Shown in pieces: positions 32,318-44,058 of a DNA stretch of 64,000 nucleotides. The position numbers were made by a program, and so were the translations under genes. This DNA comes from Shinisaurus crocodilurus. Its lineage: Eukaryota; Chordata; Lepidosauria; Squamata; Shinisauridae. How positions within the stretch are numbered: position 1 is the first letter of the stretch; each line of letters starts with the position of its first letter. The stretch spans positions 35,793,619 through 35,857,618 of the forward strand of contig CM037879.1 in the NCBI GenBank assembly GCA_021292165.1, written 5' to 3'. The notes beneath the pieces were generated by a model that was not told where the DNA came from, did not search any database, and saw only the letters and a program-made list of their open reading frames with translations.

Positions 32318-32500
32318 AGGGGTCACTGGTGGAGCACAAGCTTTGTATGCAGAAGGTCTCAGATTAAATTCCTGGTATCTCCAATTAAAAGGATCAGTAG
32401 CAGATGATGGGAAAGACCTGAGACCCTGAAGAGTTACTGCCAGCCAGAGTATGCACTGTTGGACTAGTCCAACCGGGTATAAGGCAGCTTCCTGTGTTTG
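32318..32500 (+). mobile_element. tRNA-derived SINE
   Basis: GTGGAGCACAAGCTTTGTATG and CAGATTAAATTCCTGG are decayed boxes. The GGCAGCTTCCTGTGTTTG end is retained. Confidence 0.65.
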
Positions 32501-32586
32501 TTCTACAGCAGCACCATTTTGGTAGTTGTTTTCTTTTCTGCTTGTGATTTGGATTGTGTAAGCTCATCTGTTGCATTCAGGTAGAT

Positions 32587-32699
32587 CAGTGTTCTCCAAC
32601 CTTGGGTCCCCAGATGTTTTTGGCCTACAACTGGCTGGCTGAGGCATGCTGGGAGTTGTAGGCCAAAAACATCTGGGGACCCAAGGTTGGAGAACACTG
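32587..32699. mobile_element. hAT MITE, family 1
   Basis: It has the same ends as 8346-8445. The perfect 8-bp duplication AGGTAGAT lies at 32579-32586 and 32700-32707. Confidence 0.93.
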
Positions 32700-32817
32700 A
32701 GGTAGATGGATGAACTTGATGGGATTTTCTCCTCACAGGTCCTTTGGATATTGGGACTTTGCTGGAATGTGGAAAAGTCTAGGGAACATGGGAAGCTGCC
32801 TTGTACCAAATTAGAAT

Positions 32818-33052
32818 GTAAGAAAAGCCCTGCTGGATCAGACTGAAGAGTTATCTAGTCTACCACCAGTACTTTCCACAGTGGCCGACCAGATGTCAAT
32901 GGGAAGCCCACAACCAGGACATGAGGGCAATAGCCCTCTCCTGCTGCTGTTTCCCAGCACACTGGTACCCAGAGGCCCTGGAGGTAGTGTATAGCCATCA
33001 TGACTAGTAGCCATCGGTAGCCTTGTCCTCCATGAATTTCTGTAATTTTTTC
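32818..33052 (-). mobile_element. CR1 3' end fragment
   Basis: The stretch reads from TAAGAAAAGCCCTGCTGGAT through the CCATGAATTTCTG segment and shares its order of sequence blocks with the CR1 copy at 1496-1700. It is followed at 33055-33115 by a different LINE tail (ATATACCGCCCCA...GGGCGGTTCAAAA). Confidence 0.7.
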
Positions 33053-33747
33053 ATTCATTTATTTCATTTTCATTTATATACCGCCCCACAGCCGAAGCTC
33101 TCTGGGCGGTTCAAAATACAGATATTTTAAGTTAGGCGTGTCAAAATCATAGCTCGGGCATTATGCAATGTTATATGCAGGAATTGTGATGTATTAGGGG
33201 CTTGATAAACCCACTATTTTTGCAGCCTCCTGGTGCTATATAAGCTGGTGGTTCCGTTCTAAGTAGCTGAATGGGACTCATTACATGATTGATGTGCCAT
33301 GTACTCCTGTGAGAAGGGCTCATGAGGCATGACCTGCTGTTTCTAAGTTGCACTGACTCATGGACCACACAGTTGTTCCATACAGATTCAATGCAAAATC
33401 ATTTGTAGGATTGGGGAGCAGTGTTGTTTGAAAGGCAGTTGCTGGTAGTTAAACAACTGCTTTTATTTTGCAGCAGGAGAGATGTGAGGACATTGAAATA
33501 AGGTTGTATTCTCAATTAGCCTGTTAGCAATGCACATGCTCTCACTGTGCTTGCTCTGTGGTTTGAGCCAAGAGACCACAGCTATCTAAGTGAACCAGAT
33601 TTTTGGCCCCGTTTGTATAGTTCTCTCTTAAAATAGGTTGACGTTTTCAAATTAGTGGGCCATCTGATTATCCTTAGGACTGTGCAGAGCTACAACAGCT
33701 TCAGCGCTTTGCATTTTGTCTTAGAAGTATATCCCATTGACCTGTGT

Positions 33748-34145
33748 CACACATAACGGTGGCATTCGGCAGCAAATCGTGGGTTAATTAATCCACAATT
33801 TGTGGGGATGCGTGCAAGCTGCTTCCAGTTTGCAGCAACAACCTATGAACACTCCATTTGTAGGTTGTTAGTATGATGTCTGAAGCCAGACACTTTGGGT
33901 TATTTGTGAGTTAAACAACCCAAAGTTAACCATTGGTTTGATAGGTTAACGTAGGGTTGTTTAACTCACGGATACCTCAAAGTGTCCGGGTCCGGATGTC
34001 ACATTAACAACCTACGAATTGGGCATCCGTAGGTTGTTGCTACAAACCGGAAGTGGCTTGCATGTGGTGCGTCCCCACAAATCGTTAATAAATAAATTAA
34101 TAAATAAAAACCCACAATTTGCCGCTGAATGCTGCCATTACGTGC
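33748..34145. mobile_element. foldback element with arms of about 190 bp
   Basis: The arms CATAACGGTGGCATTCGGC...ACAACCTATGAACACTCC and the inverse GGATACCTC...CAACCTACGAATTGG...GAATGCTGCCATTACG pair over almost the whole length around a TTAACCATTGGTTTGATAGG centre. No coding frame. Confidence 0.75.
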
Positions 34146-34147
34146 GG

Positions 34148-34212
34148 ACAGCCCCACTGAGTTCAGTGGGCCTTGCTCCTAAGTACGTGTAGATAGGATT
34201 GCAGCCTAAATG
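34148..34212. mobile_element. palindromic MITE, AGTAAG family, partial
   Basis: GTGGGCCTTGCTCCTAAGTA and ATAGGATTGCAGCCTAAATG are present. The left half is missing. Confidence 0.5.
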
Positions 34213-34967
34213 TCTGATTGCAGAATTACAACCTGCTTGAAAAACAAGTGTAGCTTTATTTATTTATTCTATTTTTGAATCGCCCATCTGGCCAGTCATC
34301 CCTTAGTACTGTATGTGATAAATCAAAGAAACAAAAACAAACAACTCCACCAAAAGCATGACATCTAAAATCAGGAAACTATTGATTCTGTCATCTTTCA
34401 TTGATCATTTATAGAATCAGTAATGGCCTAGGTGCAGCATTGTTCATGGGAGCAATTATTTGGCATCTGGTGTTAACATGTCTCACTGCTCTTCTCAGCT
34501 GGCCATTAATTGGCAGTAGAAGCTGTGTATTTCTACTGTTGCTACTCAAACACGGGTCAGGCTCCTATGAAACAGATCTGTTCATACAGTTTTGCAAAGC
34601 GTCTAAACCAGGCATAACTAAAAGGCATAAATAAATCCAAAACTGGAAGGAAAGAGAGATGCAACTGTATGCATGAATGGCACCAATGAGCAGCTGGAGA
34701 AAGACTGATCCTGTGCAGACATAATGTCATCTGCTTGCAAACCATGGTTAAGAAACCAGGAAATGTCCTCATAAACATGGATTCTATCCCTCGTCTCTGG
34801 AGCAACTTCCCACTTTTCTCCAAGTTCTCTCTTGAACTAGCAATTGTTTGAAGTAGCTGTGCAAAGAGGGAAGTGGCTCTGAAAGAGATGAAGAAAGGGA
34901 AAAGGAGTGTATGTCTGCAAGGCTGTCTTCTGCTTTGCAAACTGTGGTTTGCAGGGAGCTGTTGGCT

Positions 34968-35362
34968 GTGTTCGCACATAACACTAAGCCATGGTTTATG
35001 TTAATCATGGTTTGTTGCTTTAGCCATGAATTGTCTTGCAGATGAACAAACCAGCTGTAGCCTGTTTTCTCTTTGTTTCCTTCCCACCCATGTTGCTACC
35101 CTTCAGAGCAGTTTCATTTTCATACTGCTCTTGCTGGCCAGCTCTGTTTCAGGGCAAACAGAGGTGGATAAGCCATGGTTCCAGATTCAGACATCACAAC
35201 AAGCCATGGTTTAAACAGGTCAGACTTCATAAGCCAGCAGCTATCCATGGGCTCTATTTGTGGGTAACAAACCATGGTTTATGTGCAAGGATTAGTTCAG
35301 ACACAATGGCAAACCAAATTTCAACAAACCACACCATGGCTTAGCATTATGTGTGAGTGTTC
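34968..35362. mobile_element. DNA element with AAGCCATGGTTTA inverted ends
   Basis: It runs from TTCGCACATAACACTAAGCC to CACCATGGCTTAGCATTATG. Several internal AAGCCATGGTTT / AACCATGGTTTA repeats occur. Relatives are at 34600-34960, 40690-41240 and 63060-63200. Confidence 0.6.
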
Positions 35363-36144
35363 CATTGGCAGTGTGTATTTGCTTATGGAAGCAAATTTTG
35401 TTACACTTTTTCCTGTGCTGTGGGTTGATTAAATTAACTTTTATGCTAAGTTGTAATATAATTCAGTGGCTTTGTGTGGTTAGGGGGATTGTGACAGATA
35501 CTTGGTTGAATTATAAGTCTTGACTGGCAATTATGCTCTGGTTTGGTTTGGTTTCGTTAAGCTGATCTAGGTACTAATGTGTTACTAATGTCGGGTTGTA
35601 TATTTCCTTTCGGAAACAAATCTGAGTCCATGGACTTGATTACAGAGACCGTTACAGGCCCAGGTTCTAAGGCCACATCCTTTTCTTACCTGACTTGTGC
35701 CTATGAACCTTAGGGACCACTTCCTTCCTCATGCAATTGGTGGAACTAGCTGGGGTAATCTCTTGGTATTGTGTTACTCACGCCTGCACGTTTTTAAAAT
35801 TCTTGCCAAACTTTTCTGTAGAGTCTGCAACTGAGATGTAACATACAGCTCCAGATTAATTTCTTAGCGAAGACATCAATCTGCGCACAGTTTTCACATT
35901 TTTAAACATGATTAGCTGGCTGCCCTCCTTTTAAGACCTTGGGAATTAATGAGACCTGCTTTGGCGCTGGCAGAAGAAAGTTATAGTGCATAGCGGAAAA
36001 TTAGAGTGAACTACTTAAAACATGCCCCAGTCTTTTCTTCAGTACTGTATGGCCTAGCATCCACCTACCTCATCAAGTATTAATATTTTTGCTACTGTTG
36101 TTCTGGGCATTTGTCAGGAGATTATACTTCTGAAGACCTCAGTA
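35363..36144. other. unique sequence
   Basis: AT-rich with no recognised feature. Confidence 0.45.
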
Positions 36145-36300
36145 CAACAACATGGTTAGGAACAGAGGAAGCTGCTTTCTACTCATTTAGACCATTAGTC
36201 CATCTAGCTCAGTATTGTCTACAGTGACCGGCAGGGGCTTCCCAGGGTTTCAAAACTGAGTATTTTCCAGCCCTACCTGGAGATGCCAGGGACTGAAATG
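36145..36300 (-). mobile_element. tRNA-derived SINE, 3' part
   Basis: The minus strand carries TCCAGGTAGGGCTGGAAAA and GAGCTAGATGGACTAATGG. The tRNA head is missing. Confidence 0.65.
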
Positions 36301-36401
36301 CTAGAATGTCTTTGGCTTTCGCAGCAGCAATGTCAAGATAGATACCGGTAGTTTTTTTCCAGATTCTGGATAGATGCATTTTCTTTGTTTTAAAACTGGG
36401 C

Positions 36402-36568
36402 ATTTATTTATTTATTTATTTATTTATTATATTTATACCCCACCTTTTTTCCTGCAAGGAACCCAAGGCGGCTTACATAATCCTCCTCTCCATTTTATCC
36501 TCACAACAACCCTGTGAGGTAGGTTAGGCTGAGAGTCAGTGACTGGCCCAAAGTCACCCAGTGAGCGT
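36402..36568 (-). mobile_element. tRNA/MIR-like SINE, head lost
   Basis: The tail is ATAAATAAATAAATAAAT on the minus strand. The core runs to the CTCACTGGGTGACTTTGG block. Confidence 0.82.
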
Positions 36569-36654
36569 ACATTCCATTTGGAAATGGTAACAAAAGTTCC
36601 CTGTTGATTTGATACTATTGTTTGTATTTAGTGACGATCCAGGATAGGAGTAGG

Positions 36655-36905
36655 GAATGTGTGGTGGACTGCAACTCCCATCAGCCCTAGCCAATGGTGA
36701 GGGGAGGTTCAGTTCAAGAACATCTGGATGGCCACAGGTTCCTCATCCCTGATCCAGGATAGCCTTCCCCAATCTGGCATCTCCAGATGTGTTGAATTAC
36801 AACCACCATCATGCACAGGCAGCATGTCAAGATAGATACCAATGTTTGACTGGGAATGATGGGAGTCAGTAGTCAAACCTATTTGGAGGACACCAAGTTG
36901 AAGAA
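36655..36905. mobile_element. two adjacent family 2 hAT MITEs
   Basis: The first, ending near 36760, and the second, 36768-36905, both carry CTGCAACTCCCATCA or TTACAACCACCATCA arms. The second ends ACACCAAGTTGAAGAAATC. No duplication is clear. Confidence 0.65.
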
Positions 36906-37004
36906 ATCTCATCTAGGGCATGGGCACATTTAATAACTACCTTTCTGAATACAAGGGGATTGTTGCCTGCTGAAGGACTGGAGCATCCTGCCCATTATAA
37001 TTTA

Positions 37005-37392
37005 CAGCAGGAGTGCAGAACCTCATGCCCAGGGGCCAAATGTGACCTTCCATGGGTCCCAATTTGGCCCTCTGGGGTTCCCTAGTAGGCCACATTTCTT
37101 TCCTCCCAAGTTTGGTGGTTTCCTGGCTTCTGTGCAGTTTTCTTCCCATTCTAAATGGTTGAAATGTCACTCCTAAGGCTAAGTTACTAGTACAGTGTTG
37201 TCCAACCTTGGGTCCCCTGTACTAGTACACTGTACTAGTAGAAAGAGCTTTAAGCTAAAATATCCTGGTATTTTGGGGGTTTGGCCCCGCCCCGTTCGCC
37301 TTTTTCCCACCCACCACTGGAATGTGGCCCCTGAGAGCATCTCTGAAATGCAATTCAGTCCTTGGGCTGAAAGAGGTTCAGCACCTCTGATT
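37005..37392. mobile_element. hAT-like non-autonomous element, second copy
   Basis: It has the same blocks as 20250-20582, with ends CAGGAGTGCAGAACCTCA and GAGGTTCAGCACCTCTG. A scrap of a family 1 hAT MITE (GTGTTGTCCAACCTTGGGTC) flanked by ACTAGTAC-type repeats is nested at 37189-37235. Confidence 0.7.
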
Positions 37393-37849
37393 CACCGCTC
37401 ATGTTAACATACAGTGAGATTCTAGTATGATGATACTGTGATGAAGAGTAAATGAATTAGCAGAATTATGTAAGCCATGTATATGTGATTGCGCTGTTCA
37501 TATTAAAGAGTTGTTGGGTTGAGACCGTGGGCATCTTTCTTCTACACTTACATCTGTGTTGTGATATGTCATGTTAAGAAGTAAAGGTTGAATGGGGTCC
37601 CTAACCTTTCCTTCTTCTAATACCTCAGTTACAAATTACCTTCTAGGAAAGTGCTCAGAAAAGTGAAGGTTTGTCTCCCATCCACTCCTCTGGGAACAAG
37701 GACATACTTTCATGAACTGATTGCCCCAGTGGGGTAACCCACTTCCCATTTCACCATTATATTCACCGTCCATTCTGATCCCGGGGGTAACATTTGTGGC
37801 ATTGCCTTGAGCAATCTAGCGCTTATTGGCAATCCCTCTGTATGACAAA

Positions 37850-38030
37850 TATTTAGTTATTTATTTATTATTTATTTATTTATTTACAGCATTTTTACCC
37901 CGCTCTTCAGCAAGAAAAGGCTCCCAGAGTGGCTTACAAAGATTAATATTAGACAGCCCTGCCCTCAGGCTTACAATCTAAAAGACATGACACAAAAGGA
38001 AAAGGGTTTGGGAGGGAGGAGGAAAAACAG
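37850..38030 (-). mobile_element. LINE 3' tail with TTTA repeat
   Basis: On the minus strand the tail reads GTAAGCCACTCTGGGAGCC and ends in a TAAATAAATAAATAA run, as in L2/CR1-group LINE tails. The family is not assigned. Confidence 0.5.
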
Positions 38031-39269
38031 GTTGCTTACCCATGTTACCTGGGATAATTTGTATCTCATCCAAACAAGAATAGTTTACCCTACATAGCTG
38101 AGTTCCTCTGCTTCCCCCTAGTATTTATAAATACATACATTATGGACAGATGAACTCAGGGTGGTCACACCTGGTCTTTTTGGTTGGTGAATTCTGCGGT
38201 GAAGAATTCCATATTTATACAATAGGGAGGCCCTAATTCTGTGCTCTGAATATATTCTGCAAATTGATTTGTACTATGGAAATTTGCATGGCATATGTCA
38301 TAAAGACCATCAATTCTGTAACAACTTTTGACAAACTTTTGATTTTTTTAATTTGCTAAGGCTGCTGTGGGAGTGTTGTACAGCTAAGAATGCCCAGGTT
38401 TAGACTGAGGTTGCCAGTGAAAGTATTCATAATTGAGGAAAGGTGGAGAAAGTCATTTTACCAAGTATGATTGCTGTTACTTCTGTTGGCTTGCTCACAG
38501 GGGAATGAATTAATTTCCAACTGCTTGTCATGGGTCTCAGTGCTGGAAAGTGAAACTTGAGAGCTACAGGCATCTTCTGCAACAGCTGCCAAAGATTGAG
38601 AAAATGCCTGTGATCACAGGATTGTATAAACTGCAAGTCCTTGCCTGTTACGGTACTTTGTGAGATCACACTCTTTAAATGTCCATCATCTCTGCACTTG
38701 AACGTGAAAGTGGAGCTATCTTAAGGTCTTCTGGGGTCTTGGAATGGTAAAGTTGGGTGTTCTGCCTTAATGGCCTGCCAGCAACCCCATTCCCGAAATA
38801 AAGCTCAAGTAGTTTTACAATTAATTTTACTGCATAGGCTAAAGTTTCACTCCTGTACGAGCCCCATTTGTTTTGCTGACCAGACTTACAATCATAAGAC
38901 TGCAACCTGATGGATGAAATTTTAATCAATTAATCATCAACCCTACAAATGGTTTGCAAACAGAGTTACTGGCCCAGTTGCCCATGCATGCCAATTTAAG
39001 TCATCTGATTTACGGAAACTTGTTTACCTGCTCACCTAGAGGCGATTCCTAATCCCCGTAGGTGAGTAAGAAAGTGGACATGACTAAAGCTACTGTCCAG
39101 TTCATTACAGACCACATTCAGTGTTTCCAGGATCAAGACAATTGCTGCATCAGTTGGCCGCTTGGGGTGCTTGCTTGTGTCGTTTGGCCATCTTTGTGCC
39201 CAGAAATGGAACTAAGGAAAAACCTGGAAATTTTTCCCCTGGAAAAGCCTGGGTTGTTTGTTTATCGTT
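38031..39269. other. unique sequence
   Basis: The minus-strand frames at 38669-38427 and 38929-38675 are short and without motifs. No exon with good splice sites was recognised. Confidence 0.4.
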
Positions 39270-39493
39270 TGTTTATTATATTTATATCCCGCCTTTTTTC
39301 TTGCAAGGAACCCAAGGCAGCTTACATAATCATCCTCCTCTCCATTTTCTCCTCACAACAACCCTGTGAGGCAGGTTAGGCTGAGAGTCAGTGACTGGCC
39401 CAAAGTCACTCAGTGAGCTTCATGGCTGAGTGGGGACTAGAATCCAGATCTCCCAAGTCCCAGTCCAGCACTCTAACCACTACGCCACACTGC
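39270..39493 (-). mobile_element. tRNA/MIR-like SINE
   Basis: It is nearly complete on the minus strand from CAGTGTGGCGTAGTGG to the ATAAATATAATAAAC tail. Confidence 0.85.
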
Positions 39494-40179
39494 AAAATGG
39501 CTGCAGTGGGGCAGCTGGATAGAAGCAAGATTAAAAAGTTGCTTTGGTTAAGGTCTTTCTTGTGGGAGTGGCGGAAAGGGGAAGAACAAGGTCTGTGTAA
39601 GACACTGGCATTGATAATTACTAGGACAATTGGAACAACTTTGACATAAAGAGAAATAAAAAAAACCACATTGTGACTTTTAAGGGAAGACAGGAAATAA
39701 TAAAAGGAGGACATGAGTCCTATATAAAATGCAATAAATGCTAGAGGAGAGGAGGTAAATCAGGTTGTCTTGTGCAGTTTTTTGCATTAGAAGCTGAGAG
39801 GGAGGGAGAGCTTTTCCAGGTGCCCGTTTGCAAGATCCTGGCAGCTATCTTTATTTTATTCCCCCCCCCCCCCCCAGTTGCAGTTTGTGGTGCTCTACAG
39901 GACCGATGCAAGGCAGTTTGGTGCCCTAGGCAAGATCAGATATTTAGCGCCCCCCCTTCCCACTTGAGAGCGCTGTATTTTTTTTCAAGGCGTTTCTGGC
40001 GCCCCCTTTAGCCCTGCGCCCTAGGCACCTGCCTAGTTGGCCTAATGGTAGCACCGGCCCTGGTGCTCTACTGCTCTTATGAAAAATCCAGGTTTAAGAT
40101 TCTCATCTGGGACGGTGCAATGGGGATGAGGGGGAGTGGAGAAAAGTCCGCAATTTCCCTGCTCCTTTGCTGCTGCCAT

Positions 40180-40400
40180 TTATTTATTTTGTTACACCTT
40201 TTATCCCGCCTTTGATGCTTAGGGCAGCATACAAAGTTCTCACCCCACCCGGGTTTTATCCTCGCAGAAACGCTGTGAGGTTCGGGTTAGGCTGAAGATA
40301 GCGACTGGCCCAAGGTCACCCCGTGGGGGCAGCCAAGTGGGGATTTGAGCCTGGGTTTTCCCTGACCTAGCCTGATACTGTAGCCATCAGCCAGTGTTTA
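40180..40400 (-). mobile_element. old tRNA/MIR-like SINE
   Basis: It has the same block order but diverged (AACCTCACAGCGTTTCTGCG, GGGCCAGTCGCTATC), so it is an older subfamily. Confidence 0.65.
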
Positions 40401-40474
40401 CAGTATTGGACTAGAATCAGAGGGAATCAAGTTCATATATCCCTACTCAGACATAAATCTCATTGGGTGATCTT

Positions 40475-40560
40475 AGTCCAGACTTCCATTGGTCAGGCTG
40501 GCTGGGAATGATGGGAGTTGCAGTCCAACGTATCTGGAGGACACTTAGTTGGCGAAGGCA
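40475..40560. mobile_element. hAT MITE, family 2, right half
   Basis: GGAATGATGGGAGTTGCAG to GGACACTTAGTTGGCGAAGGC remain. It abuts a truncated 5S-derived SINE. Confidence 0.65.
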
Positions 40561-40564
40561 ACAA

Positions 40565-40690
40565 GGCCATGTAGTCCAACCCCCTGCTCAATGCAGGAAA
40601 CTAGAGGAGGGGTCTCCCATCCAAGTAATAACCAGACCAGACCTGACCCTGCTTAGCTTTCCACACTCAGGCAAGCTGAGCCAGCGTGAG
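40565..40690 (-). mobile_element. 5S-derived SINE, tail truncated
   Basis: The minus-strand head is complete to the GCTGGCTCA start. The CR1-like tail stops at GGACTACATGGCCTTG, where a hAT half-MITE begins. Confidence 0.8.
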
Positions 40691-41240
40691 CCACACATTT
40701 ATATCACACATTTTTTCCGTGATGGAATTCCAGGTGGCATACACAGTGGGACCAGTTTGTTTGTGACACCAAATCATGGTTTAGTGAAGATGTGCATGAG
40801 AAGGAAGAAGCCACCGCAAACCTTGGTTCATGTGCTTCCCTCCCCTCCCCTCTCCTTCCACATGGCCAAAAGAAGGATTTTGAAAGGTTCCAGCACTCCT
40901 TTCCCTGCATCTCAGCTTGCTGTGTTGCTTGGACCGGGAATCAGGGTTTATACCAGACTCTGGTCAGTTTCAAAAAACAAGCCAACTTCAGTCTCAGATC
41001 ATGCTTCCTAAAGCTAGCTTGTTAAATTAAGCCATAGTTTGTTATAAACCATGATTCCTGGTACAGATGACATGACAAGCTGAGATTCAGGCAAAGTGAA
41101 ACTAAAAGCTGAAGTCCTCTTCCCAGCTGCATTGGGGAAGTGGGAAGTGTGCAAGCCCAAGGCTCGTGGTGCTGCCTTCCTGCCTGTGCATGTCTCATGA
41201 AACCAAGGTTTTAGCGTGATGTGTGAACCAGCCCAGTGTG
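40690..41240. mobile_element. probable relative of the AAGCCATGGTTTA element
   Basis: The ends TATCACACATTTTTTCCG and GTTTTAGCGTGATGTGTGAA are weakly inverted, with AAATCATGGTTTAGTG and AGCCATAGTTTGTTATAAAC inside. The open frames in it have no recognisable product. Confidence 0.4.
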
Positions 41241-42244
41241 CTACCAGACAGCCTTCCATCCATGCACTAAGCAGGCTCAAATCTGCTTAGCTTCAGCAAG
41301 TTGTTGCATTGTCTGCTTGCAGGCCATGAATGAAGAAAAATGCTAAGACTGTTTCATGATCCAATAAATCTGTTGATTAATCATATGAGCTTTAGTTGAT
41401 CTGTAGGAATTTGCATGTGAGTAAAACTACAGGTCTGAAAGTGGGAAATACATTATTTTTGCTTGCATGATGCACATGGTTGTAGCAGGCTCCATCTAAG
41501 AGAAGGCATTCCCTCCAGTGTGTCAGAGAAGGGACAGTGACTCTTCTAAGATGGTGTTTGCCATCTGCAGTTTTTATAAGTACTTGTGTTAAAAATAATT
41601 GCATGCAGCTTTTTGGTTGATCAACAGGTTTTAATCAGTAACTGATTAATTGTCTAAATGTTGCAGTCCTAAAAAAGAGAGAGCAATATCTGGATGAGTT
41701 GTAGCTGAACAAAGAAGGATTGTTAAAGGAAGGGTGATAAAGCCATATTGAGAAATGAAGATCTTGGAAGATGACAAATGGTGATAATATTAAAGGATGT
41801 TGGAAGAAGAGAGGGAACCATCAATGGTTAAGCCTATCCATGAAGGATTGGATAAAAAGTAGTGAATTCAAACCCCAGGATGGTAGATCCCACAGTTCAA
41901 ATGTGGAATAAATTTGGGTTTACTGGTAAGTAATAGGGTTGCAGCCTTTAACTTACAGTGCAGTCCTAAATGTTGTTTAAAGCAATCTCTGTTTAGATCA
42001 AAGGGCATACTTCCAGATAGAATTACACTGACCCAGGCAACATCCTTTCCTGTAGCTCCTTGTTCCACAGTGGCAACAGTGGGCAGTCAAGTGTCCATCT
42101 ACAAGGCTGTTATGACTCATTTTGGAATCTGAGCAACCATTGGGAAAATGTTGTAATATGGAAAGTGACTATAAGTTTGTTTAATTTTTTCCTATATATT
42201 TGAAAATTCCTTAAATGGGTGGGCTAAATGTGTGAGGGATTTGG
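41241..42244. other. unique sequence
   Basis: No recognised feature. Confidence 0.45.
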
Positions 42245-42372
42245 GCAACTTGTGGCCCTTCAGATGTTTTGGCCTACAACTCCCATCATCCCTCACCATT
42301 GACTATGCTGGCTAGGCCTGATGGGAGTTGTAGGCCAAAACCTCTGGGGAGCCACAAGTTGTCCACCGCTGG
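42245..42372. mobile_element. palindromic hAT-like MITE (CAACTTGTGGCCC ends)
   Basis: The inverted ends GGCAACTTGTGGCCCTTC and GGAGCCACAAGTTGTCC surround a GCCTACAACTCCCATCAT palindrome. The centre resembles family 2 but the ends are distinct. Confidence 0.7.
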
Positions 42373-42689
42373 GTAAACTTGTAATTTTTATGGCTTTGAT
42401 CCTGAGATGAGTTAACTTAAAGGAGTCCATGGAAGAAAGGTTTACAGTCTGTTCCCCCTGCAACCAGCAGTGACCCACGAGAAACCTCTCCGGAGGGTTG
42501 GAAGGCCCCATTACCAATGTGAAATTAGGCACATGAGGCTGTTGGAAGTTCAGTGAAGTTTCCCATTTCTTCCTCTCTCCAGCAGCCACCCATGCCTCAT
42601 TTCATGTTGTCCAGAAAGGTACCTGACCCTCCAGGGAGGCTTTGGGGTGGGGCACAGGTACCTGCAGGAGGGAGCAGAAAACCTTACCC

Positions 42690-42803
42690 CAGTGTTCTCC
42701 AACCTTGGGTCCCCAGATGTTTTTGGCCTACAGTGTAGCTGGCTGGGGCATGCTGGGAGTTGTAGGCCAAAAACATCTGGGGACCCAAGGTTGGAGAACA
42801 CTG
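42690..42803. mobile_element. hAT MITE, family 1
   Basis: It has the same ends. The flanks CCTTACCC (42682-42689) and CCTTACTC (42804-42811) agree in 7 of 8 bases. Confidence 0.9.
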
Positions 42804-42867
42804 CCTTACTCACATGAAGTTCCTTAAGTTTCCTAAGAGAGCAATCATATGGGCTAGATGCCCATAG

Positions 42868-43068
42868 GGGAGGGGCTGTGGCTCAGGCTGTAGAGCTTTG
42901 CATACAGAAGGACCCAAGTTCGATCCCTGGCATCTCCAGGTAGGGCTGGAAAAATTCCTGCCTGAAACTCAGGAGAGCTGCTGCCAGTCAGTGTTGACAG
43001 TACTGGGCTAGATGGACCAATGGTCTGATTCGGTACAAGGCAGCTTCTTACGTTCCTATATTCCTAAC
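42868..43068 (+). mobile_element. tRNA-derived SINE
   Basis: GTGGCTCAGGCTGTAGAGC, AAGTTCGATCCCTGGC and CTAGATGGACCAATGG are followed by GGCAGCTTCTTACGTTCC. Confidence 0.8.
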
Positions 43069-43126
43069 AATTTCCCCAGACAGGTTTGTGGGGCACCAGT
43101 CATTATGTCCTTGAGGCATCAGGTTA

Positions 43127-43127
43127 A

Positions 43128-43170
<43 letters not shown>
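43127..43170. repeat. TG dinucleotide repeat
   Basis: About 19 uninterrupted TG units. Similar but shorter CA/TG runs are at 16483-16508, 22180-22203, 44886-44918, 49695-49722 and 59864-59882. Confidence 0.95.
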
Positions 43171-43171
<1 letters not shown>

Positions 43172-43934
43172 CGTGTCCAAAGCCTTTGGTTGAGTAGTTT
43201 TTGTTTCTTTTATCTGCTGCTTTCAATTGTTCTAATTTAATTCTATTATTCTAATTGTTTCAGTTGAATTGCTAGTTGCAATTTCAGTATTTTCTTTAAA
43301 TAGAAAAAAGGGGCTAGAAATGTTTTAAATAAATACATAAAAAATTCAAATCTTTCAGTACATCTATAATAAATGTCAACAAATGTATATGTCAGAATTC
43401 ACCAAGTTATTGTTATAAAATTCAGTTCTAAGTGAGAACAAAATAAGTTAATGAGTCTGAATTTTATACTTAGTAGACAAAATCTTATTATTTGCCAGTG
43501 CAAGAAATGGACTCTAATTTGATCCCAATTTCTTGAGGAAATGCAAGATGTTCAAGAATCTAGTTTTATTCCTCCTTGTAATTGGATTAGTTCAGCAGCT
43601 GAAATTGTTTTGGATAGATTTGAATTTCTGTGTAACAGTTTTGTATTGCTTACATGATGAAGTTACATTTTTAAAAAATTATGTTTAGGATCTGTTGATG
43701 TGATCACAGTTATTCCCATGTCTAAAAATGATGCAAAAGAACTCTGCAGGACCCAATGGCCCATGTGTGCACTGGTACACATATGGGGCTTTTGTGTGCA
43801 CAGATTTCCCCTTTTGTTTCAATGGAGAAAGGCCGTTCTGTAGATATATGTGCAGAGTGGTCCCTTGAAACAATTGAGAAGCTCTTGTGGACTGTGTCTA
43901 CTATCTGAGGACCAGGTGACTGTTTGGATGAACC
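43171..43934. other. unique AT-rich sequence
   Basis: No recognised feature. Confidence 0.45.
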
Positions 43935-44058
43935 AGCCTTCCCCAGCCTGGTACCCTCCATATGACAACTCCCATCATCCCCAGCCAGAATGGCCATTGG
44001 GACTGTAGTTGCAGACCCAACACATCTAGAGGGCACCAGGTTAGGCAAGGCTGTTGGC
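43935..44058. mobile_element. hAT MITE, family 2
   Basis: It runs from CAGCCTTCCCCAGCCTGG to CCAGGTTAGGCAAGGCTG. Flanking octamers do not match clearly. Confidence 0.75.

Noticed and set aside
37189..37235. Complete hAT MITE
   Set aside because: Only a 25-base end fragment with repeated ACTAGTAC flanks is present, so it is a deletion scar.
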